This document shows positions 39,801 through 51,800 of a stretch of 64,000 nt of DNA, in pieces. Below the pieces are notes generated by a model. The model had not been told where the DNA came from, did not search any database, and saw nothing but the letters and a program-made list of their open reading frames with translations. Each line of letters starts with the position of its first letter. Within the stretch, counting starts at the first letter, position 1. Made by a program: the position numbers and the translations under genes. Source of the stretch: Piezodorus guildinii (Eukaryota > Arthropoda > Insecta > Hemiptera > Pentatomidae); contig CM041294.1 of NCBI GenBank assembly GCA_023052935.1, forward strand, positions 13,503,791 to 13,567,790, written 5' to 3'.

Positions 39801-42800
39801 ACAAAAAACAAGCAAGATAGGCAACTAATTCTGTATAATTTGGGCTAAATGTCAAGCATGATTTCTTAAAAAATGATTACTTTTTAGGGTTTTTTAAAAG
39901 GACTGTTAAAAATCAATGACTTTGTTATTACATTCACTTACTATATATAGTAAGGGAAAGTATTGCGATCGTGAAAATTTTCGAATCCAGTTTTCAACGG
40001 AAATACACGTTTTAGGGTCCCCTGAGTCCAAATAACCAAGTCCTGCAAAAAGGTCTGTGTGTGTGGTAACTCCCGGGGGGAACGGTAAGTCCTATGAAAC
40101 TGAAATTTCATATTTAAGACAAATATACACCCGAGACGTTACAAAACCTTTTTCATGAAAATGAGCTTACCAGAAGAGCCACTTTAAACCATGTATTTTG
40201 CACCTTTTTTCGATTTTCTCGAAAACGTCAGATTTTGATTAAACTTGCCATATCGATGTATAATTTAATGGGCTTAAATATCATTTAGGTTTCATTCGGA
40301 TTAAAATGGTCTGACAGGACTTAAATGCCGATATTTTAAATTTTCTTCCTCTAAAGTACCTTTAATTTTGTTGGTTCTATAACAATAACTATATTATCTT
40401 GTTACCAATGATAAAAAATAAGTAAATATGCAAGTTGAGCTAATTAGAAAATCAACTGAAGGAGAAAACTGAAAAAAAAATTGTTTTAATGCAATTTTTT
40501 GTTTTTGAACATAAGAGCAGTGATATACACGTATGATATATGGTTAGAAAGCTAAAGAAAAAAAATATTATCTCATACACAAGCTTTTAAAAGTTAATAG
40601 AGAGTGATAAAAAGCCGATAAAACTAAGCAATTGTTTTAGATAATAATATAATAGATTTTTTAATAAAACACATGTTTCTATATATATTCAATTTAATCA
40701 ATTTTTTAATAGTTACACGTATTTTTATCTCTAACTGTATTTGAAAATTCTTTCATTGATTTTTTCATTGATTTTTAAATGGAAGTAAGTAAAAGTCGTG
40801 TGTTGCCCGCACCAGATTTTCGTTGTGGTTTGTGAGTGGTTGGTTGACTATCATAGATACAACATATCAAATAAAAGTAAATGCCCCCTTTTAAATTAAA
40901 GATTACTACACTATTCAACTGTATATCTCAGTAAATCAATGAGAATTGTCTTATTATTTTGTACATGATAATTGTATCATGAAAGAAAAGAAATTGTGAT
41001 TATTATTTTCTATTTATTTTGTGTTCATTATTATTTAAATTATAGTTCAAATGAATGAAGCGTTAAACATTTAAATACTTCTGAGAGGTTTCATGCTAGT
41101 TATAATTTTTAATGATGATTTACAATGGATCCAGTTTTAACAAATAAAATTACATTTAAAACTCATTAAAATTTATCAATGTTTTTTATTTTTTATAGTT
41201 ATTTGTAAATACTTTAATAATCTTTATTTAAAAATTGTTCATTTTTATTTTAGATAAGGCTAATAGCTAAGAGATATAAACAGCAATACACTGATACCTT
41301 GAAGGTGATGGAAGATGAAAGGAAAGTTAAAGTTGAGGCAGGTCCTTCAATATCTCAAGAGACTGAGGATAAAATTAAACAACTCACAGAACAGGTATTA
41401 GACTTAACTTTTAAGTAATAAAAAAAGGAAATGATCAAAACAAAGTAGTGTTACAGTTCTCACATTGATTTCCCTCAGTTCTTAGACTGCCATATAACTT
41501 TTTATGTAGACATTATATGTATTATTCTCAACATATAATGTCTAGATAAAGGAAGTCGTAGATAGAGCTTTTTTTTTTCTTTTAAATATTAAAGTAATTT
41601 GTAATGAATGAACTATTGATCATTTCATGATCATGAACGAGTTAATTTTTGTAGTAGGAAATATCTCAATTTACTCTTCGGAATGCTATTAATTACTAAA
41701 TTTTTTCTCTAAAATGTTCAAACCGTCATTCACTACCATATGGTACAATCGTGTGTGAAATACGTTGTTACTTTTATTGTTCTTTTCATAGCCCTTTTCT
41801 GTAAATATGTATTCATAACATTCCCACCTCATAGATCTGAGCGATTAAAAGTTATTGCCAAAGGGAGAAAAATAGGAATTTTAGCCTCTGTGTGAAAGTG
41901 TTAATAAATAAAAATCCAATTAATCTCAGATGTATTATATATTTTCACGATTAACAATGTATATTGGATGTATACAATGGATTTAGAAGCATTATTCGAT
42001 TAAATGTTGTAATTAAAGAGGTTTTGGGATCACTTGTAGCTAGGTGGTTAGCATAATAGCCTCCTATGCCAAAGGTCATGGGTTCGAACCCGCATGTGGT
42101 TCTAGGATTTTTTAATGGGAGTAAATATCCTTAGTTATGCGGACGTTAAAAGGTGGTCCCAAGCCTGTGCGACGTCAGGTACTTGTTAAAGATCCCTATC
42201 CTAATAAAACCTTGACAGGCACAATTTAGGACTCCCACTGTATCATCGTGAAGTGACGTTAAATAAATAAACAAAGTGGTTTAAATCTAATTATTTTTTA
42301 GGTTACCAACCATGAGACTGAAATCGAAAATCTCAAGAGAGAAAATGAAGCTATGAAAGTAAATTATAATGAGCGAGATGAAAGAGCAAAACAAATCCTT
42401 AAAAGTGCAAGGGCCAAAATTATGCATCTTACTGAAGACAAGAAAAAACTTGAAGAAATTTTATCCAAAGGTGATTATTTCTAATTCCAGTTTTATAAAG
42501 ATTGTAAACTATAATAATATTAGTTAATATATTTTATTTAAATGATTTATGTTTGTAGGTGGAGAAGGTGGCGACCTTAGGCAAATAATTGCACAACTTG
42601 AAAAGGATAAGGAGGAAGAAGTCGCAGAAAAAGAAAGGCTCCAGCGAGAGCTAGAAGTGATGAATCAGAGGTTAGCAATCATGCAAAGGCAGCTCGACAA
42701 GCAACAGGTACATGCACTTATCATTCTAATAGCATATTAACTTGGATATGTCAGAAGTTTCTATCTATCACTGAGCATATAATATAGATCCGTTGAACCT

Positions 42801-45800
42801 CCTATCTTTTAAAGTAAAGGTAAATTAAACTTGGCATGAAAACGATTGTTACTCAATTTATAATTATTAATGTTTTGTAAAATTCAGACTTTTATATTTA
42901 AATTTATAATTATCTCCAGCATTATCAATAATCTTTTGAGGCATTGGTAGCTCAATCATTCATACCTAAGATATTTAAATTGTAAACTTATCCATTGTTG
43001 TTTGCCTTGTATTAACTTTATCCTGGAACTAGCTGTTGCCCGCGACTTCGTCTGCATCAATTTCTGTTATTTTGATCGCTATTAAGACGTTTTTAAAAGA
43101 ATATTTTGGGTTCTCCGAAAAGTTCGTAGAGAAATTTGGACAAAAATTAAATTTGATGAACAGCTTAAAATTATTTATTTAATCTACAAAATAGTTATCA
43201 CCGTAAGCGATTATCCTTTTCCAACAGCTTGGTAGGTCCATTATCCCATTCATCTAAAAATCACTGTCCATACCCCTGAAGAACAATAAAAGGCCCGTTT
43301 CGGCGTCATCTTCTAAAGAGTAGGATTTCCCTTGTAGACAATTTTCGAGGGGACGGAAAAGATGGAAATCCGAAGAAGCAGTGTCAGGAGAGTATGGCGG
43401 GTGAGGTAAAAGCTCCCATCTGAAGCTTAATAACTTTTGCCGAGTCCTTAAAGACACATGAGGCCTAGCGTTGTCTTGGTGGAATAGCACTACACTACTG
43501 AGCAGAAATAAAGATAAATTCAGTGTGTATACATAGTTAATTCCATGAGGAAAGGTAAATTTTATTTTAAAAATCTCTACGGACAACCCAATATTTTAAA
43601 GTACTTCTGCGTAAATAATATTTTTGATTTTATTTCCTTGTGGCAGAAGAACATACTGATTTTCTCCGCAACCCGATCTTGACGTAAATCGATTCCTATG
43701 TGTTTAAATGTTTGCCTATATTATTTATTAATTGTTACGGTAAAAGATAGCAACGGAAAATTGAATTATTTTAAAATTAAAACGTAAATCATTTTGAATC
43801 GTTGGGATGCAAGGTTGATTTCCCCCGTTTTTTTCCAGATTTCCCACTGACTCTTCGCTCCTATGTTATATAGCCTATAACCTTCCTCGATAAATGGACT
43901 ATCCATCACAAATAGAATTTTTCAATTTGAACCTGTAGTTTCTAAAATAAACAAACAAACTCTTCAGCTTTATATGTTAGTATAGATTAAATTGTTTTTA
44001 TTTTAATTAGTAATAAAATCTTTGTTGACTGTTATATAGGGTACAAAACCATCTGCAAATACTTCAGAAAAAGGAACAAGTGACCCGCCCACCGCTAATA
44101 TTAAGCCCATGTCCGGTCAATCTACATCTGGCGTGAAGCAACCTCAAGTAAAAACATTTCTAGTTATTTTAATTTGAGTTTTTCTTTTAATACATTGTTA
44201 TAGCAGTTATTTATTATATTTATATTAATATTAAATTGTATTTTAGTTCCTTTTATATTTATTTTATTACTCTTTAGGCTCAGCATGCTGCTACTGTTAC
44301 TCCATGGAGGGAAACTCCATTTGCAAGTATAAGACCCATGTCCCCTCAGACTAGAACTGTTGTAGTACTTCCAAGCCAGACCACCTCTACATCAAATCAG
44401 CCGTAAGTTAATGTACTATAATACTTATTTTTCTTCTCTTTTTATTTGTTTACCGTGTGTAAAGTATATGAGATGAATTTTTTTTTTTTTTTTTTTTATT
44501 ATTTATTTATAGTAATTTACAACTGTATTAAAGAACACAATAAGTAAATATGAGGAATGAAAAAAAAAAAGTCATGAAAATGTCTTGAGAAAGAACTATC
44601 CAGTGGTAGCACTTCACTAACTATTTTAACTCAGTAGGTCCCGAGGCCACCTTCTTTTCAGTCGCCTTGGAGGGTTATCAGGGATATCTACGGAAGATAA
44701 ATTACGGACAAGTGGATTTCTATGGGCAGGGAGTTTGAAATGGAAAGAGGAGTATCTATCACGGGCTATGTCTGCAACAAATGGGATGTTAAGGTCATTA
44801 TGAATGAGTTGATTTGTAACAAAATAAGGAGCATTCAGGATTTTGGATTGTAAGGACTGGATGCGGGAGGAATTAGATGGTTTCGTAGAGTCCCAAAGCT
44901 CGATTCCATATGTCCAAATAGGTCTGATAATTGTGATGTAGACGAGTCTTTTGTAATATACTAGAAGTTTTGAACGTTTGTCTAGTAAGTGTTGTAGTAA
45001 TTGATATCTTCGAGCAGTTTCTTGTCGTTTCAGTCTTGTGTGAGGATTTTAAGTAAGGGAGATAAAATTAAAATTAAAATGTTCTTTACCATTAAATTGA
45101 TCATACAACATGTTCGTCTAACAAGCCATCTTCACGTATATAGTGTGTCATAGCAGAACTGAGTACCTTGTATAATATTGAAATATTTATAATTTTATAA
45201 TTAAAACTTTAATTGATAGGGTTTTTTAAAAATAATTTTAGAAAAGTCTTGGCTATGGTTATTTAATCTTAAATTATTTTAACAAATTACATAAATGTAA
45301 AAAGTAAAATTAATACTGTTATAAAAATTAAAAACTTATTATTTTCTAATGGCCATCCATGCTGCTCTCTGAAGTCCACATTTCTTTTCTCTTCGCTGCA
45401 CAGGGTGTCTAGCAACAGGGAAAATCGGTAAAAGTCAGGGATTTTAAACTTTGGTCAGGGAAAATCGTCCCTTGATAACATTGTTTCTTCTTCACTCAGA
45501 CAAAAGTTCCAATATGCCTACTTGTTGTGATGTTGTAAATATCATAAAGCCAGTTTTAATATAAATTTGTTGTCAGATTTGTAAATATTGATTATTACTA
45601 ACAGCAGTATCCAAGTTCATCATAATTCATTTGTAAGTCAACTTAAACAACTACAATTTCAGCTGGTGTCGGGTAGATATAGTTGAATCTTATAGTAAAG
45701 TAATTAGCCATTATATATATTTTTAATCTGGTATACCATATTAATTATAATTATTCTTTGTTTTGTCGATTTTCACCAAGATTTGATCATGTTAAAGACT

Positions 45801-48800
45801 TTTTACAATATGGAAAAGTCAGGGAATCTCTTTGAGCTGATTTGCTAGACATCCTGCTGCAGCTCTTCTTTTTTGTTTAATACTGTCCTTTCACGAGCTC
45901 CTCACCCGCTTGCTGACTCAGGCAAAAGACACCATTCCTGGGAACTACCTTAGTAGGGGCGGGCATAATCGAATGATCGGACTTCTATTAATTCAATAAT
46001 TGAATGATTCATGTATTTCGAAAGACAATATGGTACAATTCCCCCCTCTATGATTACTGGGCTTAGGTGCAAATATGCATATGATTTATATCATGAGAAA
46101 AAAAGATTTGATTATGCCCACCCCTAATATTTTTACTTTCACTTACTATATATAGTAAGGGGAAGTATTGCGATCGTGAAAATTTTTGAATTCCAGTTTT
46201 CAAGGGAAATACACGTTTTAGGGTTCCCCTGAGTCCAAATAACCAAATCCTGCAAAAAGGTCTGTGTGTGTGTGTGTGCGGTAACTCCCGGGCGGAAACT
46301 GTAAGTCCTATGAAACTGAAATTTCATATTTAAGACAACTATACGCCCGAGACGTGACAAAACTTTTTTAATCAAAATGAGCTTACCAGAAGAGGCACTT
46401 TATACCATGCATTTTGCACCTTTTTTAGATTTTCTCGAAAACGGTTCCGACGATTATGATTAAACTCGCTTTATCGATGTAAAATTTAATGGGCTTTAAT
46501 ATCATGTAGGTTTTATTCTGATTAAAATTATCTGACAGGGCTTAAATGCCAATATTTTAAATTTTCTTCCCCTAAAGTACCTTTATTGTTGTAGATTCAA
46601 TAAAAATAACTATATTATTTTGTTAACGCTGATGAAAAACAGGTGAATATATAAATTGAATAAATTTGATACCAAACTAAAGGAGAAAACAGAAAAAATA
46701 TTTTTTTAATGCAATTTTTCGTTTTTGCCCACACCAGATTTTTATATTAACAATCATATCTATAATTTTATAAAATGTAAGATATACATTTTTTTCCTCC
46801 CTCACATTATCCATATAAATTTTAGTTAATTATATTAAAATTATTATATTTTAAAAAACCTTTTTTGAGTAAAGACTTTAAATTAGATAAAAATAAGTAT
46901 TTGATTGTATCTTTATCCTTATCCGCACCAGATTTTTTTGTATCTTTCAATATATATTGTTGAAAAATTGAGTTCGAATGATCATTCGTTTCTCCAGACC
47001 ATAATCGATTAATTGATGAATGATTGAAATAATCTAATGATCTAATAATCGTCATTCGATTATGCCCACCCCTATACCTTAGATTATATCCGCTCTAACT
47101 ACGTCATTTCAATTCTATTCTTTCATTGTCTATTAACTTCGCTCTTCCTAGTTCTATTTATTTTTGCACACATTTTATATCACAGAAATATATAAAATTC
47201 TGTAATATAGCAATGGATAAAGAATTATTTTATTGTTTCATCAGTTAACTCTTATTGTCATTTATCATGAATTTAATTTTGCTTTTATTATTGTGATATT
47301 TTGGAACTTTGACCTGTTTCAGAGTATTGGTGGCTCCACAGCAGCAGGTTGTTCACACTAGTAGTACTTGCGAAGGACTTTCATCCTCTCCAACGTCATC
47401 TCACACAGATTATATGCCTGCTACTAGTTCAGCGGTCCATAACATTCACCCAGCTACAGTCATCCTTGGACAGGTTTGTTATATCCTGTTACTTGTATAT
47501 TATTTTACTGAGCTATACAAAGTTATATATTATAAAACTGTCAGTAATATACAACCCTAAATAAACTAAGGCTAAATGCTATGAAAACTCAGGCCATCCT
47601 AATAGGTTCCAATTCCCTTCTCAGAGCCAATACTACATTTCCAAGTCTAATCCTAAATGACCACCCAATTAACTTCAGTTCCACTGTCAAAAACCTAGGT
47701 ATTACCATAGATCAAACCCTTTCATGGAAATCCCTTATTGCTCAAATTTCCAGACGAACTATAAGTACTCCTAAGTACTTCTATCGCTCCCGTCATCTCC
47801 TCCCACTTCCCACCCGTAGGATACTGGTTTCCTCGCTTATTTTCCCCCACTTAGATTATTGCTGTGTGGTATATTGGGTTGATGCAAAATTAATGCAGGT
47901 TTTTAGTAGGTATTGTAAATACGCCATATCTTTACTTTAACCATATATATTTAATCAAAATAATTTCCATCTGAATCAATGCACTTTTGCCAACGTTCAA
48001 CAAGCTTTCTTATTCCACCAGAAAAAAAATCCGAATCCCTGGACTCAATGAAATCACGAAAAGAATTTTCAATGTCGTCCTGGTTTTGAAAATTTTTCTC
48101 CCTCAAAAAGTTGTCCAGATGCCTGAAAAAGTGGAAGTCTGTAGGAGAGAGGTCAGGTGAATAAGGCGGATGTTGGAGAACTTCGTAGCCCAACTCGTGC
48201 AGTCGTCGAAGCGTTGGTTGTGCAACGTGTGGTCTGGCGTTACTACTGGCACCCACTTGCCAACTTTTTTACCTTACCAATTGCTTCCAAGTGGCGTACA
48301 ACTGTGGATTGGTTCACACCGAGTTCCGCCGCCATTTCTCGTGTGGTTTTGGTTGGGTCTTCTTCCACTTTTGACCTCAGCTGGTCGTTGTCCAGAGCAA
48401 GATGACGGCCCCGACCTTCCTTGTCTTCGAGGTCGAAATCTCCTCTGCGAAACTTCTGGAACCAACGCTGCACCGTGCACTCATTAATAGCCCCCTGACC
48501 CCACACTTCATTAATATTACGAGCCGTTTGCGCAGCGCTGCCCCCTAATTTAAATTCGTAAAAATAAATTTGACGAAAATCGCACTTTGACATTTTCGAT
48601 TCAAGACCTTTGAACACACTGAACAAAACGATTTTACTAAACAAATTCATGGTGAAAGAGAGGGTATTAGATAAGGTTTGTTTTGGTATAATAATGATCA
48701 ATGTTAGGATTAGCTTTGTTTACACAATTGGAATTAAGATATTGCAATAGAGGAAACCTGCATTAATTTTGCATCAACCCAATAGGTTCCAATTCCCTCC

Positions 48801-51800
48801 TCAGAGCCAATGCTACATTTCCAAGTCTAATCCTAAATGACCATCCAATTAACTTCAGTTCCACTGTCAAAAACCTAGGTATTACCTAGGTAATTTCCAG
48901 ACAAACTATAAGTACTCCTAAGTACTTCTATTGCTCCCGTCATCTCCTCCCACTTCCCACCCGTAGGATACTGGTTTCCTCGCTTATTTTACCCCACTTA
49001 GATTATTGCTGTGTGGTATATGGAGGCCTCCTGACTGTACTTGATGACAGACTCAAGCGGATTATGAATATGTTTATAAGATTTATCTTCAGTGCCTTCA
49101 GGAGGTCACCAGTAACCCACTTGTATAGCGAATTGAAGTAGCTCCTACCTTCCATACGTAGACAATATTTTCTCGGAACATACCTCTACCAAGTCATTAA
49201 TTCTCAATATCCTCCATACATTCACAGTATCCTTCAATTCAAATCCTCAATTCACTTACTTGAAACCAGATCACACCATTCCGATCTTTACATTCCTACC
49301 CATAGAACCAAATCATTTGATAATTCCTTTTGTATCCGCTCTGCATCTCTCTGGAATTCCCTACCTAATCATATTCGTGATGCCTCTTACCTTCTCTCAT
49401 TCAAATCCCATCTTTTCCAACACCTTCTAGGATCCCAAAGAGAAGCACACTAATGGTAAAATTGTTAATCCAATATCCTACTTTTAACGAAGGACAGAAT
49501 TTTTTTATTTTATCAAAATCCTAGAGTTAGAGGATTAATTCATTTATTTTATTTACTTGGAAATTGTTCAGCTCTATTATTTTATAACAATTTTTATTTC
49601 CTTTTTTTAATATTCCATATATTTTGTATATATCTATATAATTAGGTTTTATTATTTTTATTTATTTATTTTTTGAACATTTATAAATAAAAATTCATTT
49701 TTTTGGTCTCTCGGCCAGACATGTATAAATAGAAGTATATATTTACTGTACTATATTGTTATTCTTAAGAGACATGGTCCCAGAATAAAGTTATTTTTAT
49801 TATTATTATATTGGTATAAAAATATAAATACCATAACATAACATAACATAACAAGTATTATAATGTTTTGTATATTTGCATTATGTACAGCATATGGAAG
49901 CAGAAACTGCTGGTGAAGACGGCCCCAGCCAGCATTCTGTCCAACTGACTCAGAATACTGTATCTATAGCTCTTGTTCTGCCGCAGCCTACAGCACAGCA
50001 GCAGGTAAGATATCTGGTATAAATGCAAATGCTAAGTATGGTGCATGTGTACAAAAGTTTAGTCGAGGAAACATTGGATTTGTTGTTTCAATTCTAAAAC
50101 CTATCAATCACTATAGCAAATTTTTCTCTCTTATCCTCAGATATTTAACTTTAAGTTCCAATACAACTTTAACAATATTTCTTAAAGTTAACCACGATAA
50201 AAAAGTGGTTACAAATAATTTATTTAATTTTTTATGTTCACCCTCTATGCAATAAATGTATTGTAGGGTGAACCAGGGAATGGAGAAAGTGGAGGTGTAG
50301 TTTCTGCATCATATCAGGAACAGGTCGCCGATCTGTCCGTTTCTGGATCAAGTCACATGTCATCTCCAATTGTAGCAACTTATTACAGGCAGGTTGGTAA
50401 CAATCCTTCCTGCCACCTTAACTAATCCCGGCTATTTATTTACTTCACAATTCATTTTATTTTTGGCTTGGGAAAACTGTATTTTCTTCAGAAACTGACA
50501 GCTAACAGAAGATAGTCTTTATAATCATAAGTTCCACTTAATGGTGGAAGGAGGGTTAATTAAAAGGTTAAGGGACTCAAGTGGTTTATTTAAAAATTTA
50601 TTAATTGCTCACCCTGAATGCCGTTTCTTAAAATGTATTGTAGGGTGACGCTGGGAGTGGAGAGACTGCAGGAGTTGTTTCTGCCTCAGGTCAGGAACAA
50701 GTCTCGGAACAGTCTGTTTCAGGATCAAGCCACAAGCAAGCTCCAATCGTAGCCACTTATTACAGGCAGGTTGGTAATCCTTCCTGCCATTATAGTATAC
50801 ATGGCTATGTGTTTTAGCATTATTACATTTTGGGATTATAGTAATAATATGTGATATATGGTATTGAAATTAATTGATGGTATTGAAACTGATGAACATC
50901 GTTCTAGTCAATTAAATGTTTTTCCGAATGTTTAGCAAAATATGATTTTTGAAATTGAAATCAGTGGGGATATAAAAAAAAAAAAAAAAGGTCTTTATTA
51001 GTTAAAAAGCTTCATTGTATTTGTGTGCGAATTCATAACTGATACTCCATTCAAGTACACTTTTACACAATGTGTTATAAAAATCTGTTGCCCGCAACAC
51101 AACTTTCACTTACCTTTGTTGTCAAAATCAATTTAAGAATTTTTAAATACAGTTGAGTGGTACATAGATGAAAAAAGGTTAAAGAATTAATTTAATCAAT
51201 TTTTAAAGTTTCATTAGAAACACGTGTTTTAGTAAATAATCTAATATATTATAATATACAACAATTAGTAAGTTTAATCGTCTTTTCATTACTCTCCATT
51301 AACTTTTACAATTTCGTGTATGTGGAAATATTTTTTCTGAAATCTTTAGCTTTCCAACGGTATATCTATTTAACGTCCCATTATGCTAATGTGGCTTATT
51401 GGACGATGCTACAGTGGGAGTCCTAACTTGAATTCCTATTTCTAATTCCTATCCAGGATTAATTAGGAGAGGGATCTTTAATGAGTACCTGACATCGCAC
51501 AGGCTCAGGACCACTTTTTAACGTCCCCTCCTGAGGACGGTATAACTAAGGATTTTTAACTCCCATTAAAAAATCCTGCGGGTTTGAACCCAGGACTTTG
51601 GGCATAGGAAGCTGTTATGTTATCCACCATGCTAAAGGTAACCCCATACGTGCTGTTCTTATGTAAAAAAAACACACAATAATTGTATTTAAAAAATATT
51701 TTTCCTCATTTCTTCTTTGGTTGAATATTGAATTTGTTCAACATCTATATTTACCCAGTTTTTATTAATGCGAACAAGATGATGTGCCTAATTCCTTTAA

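Noticed and set aside
39588..39848. 86-codon + strand frame in TPR intron 25
   Set aside because: No family match and no splice sites fitting TPR phases.
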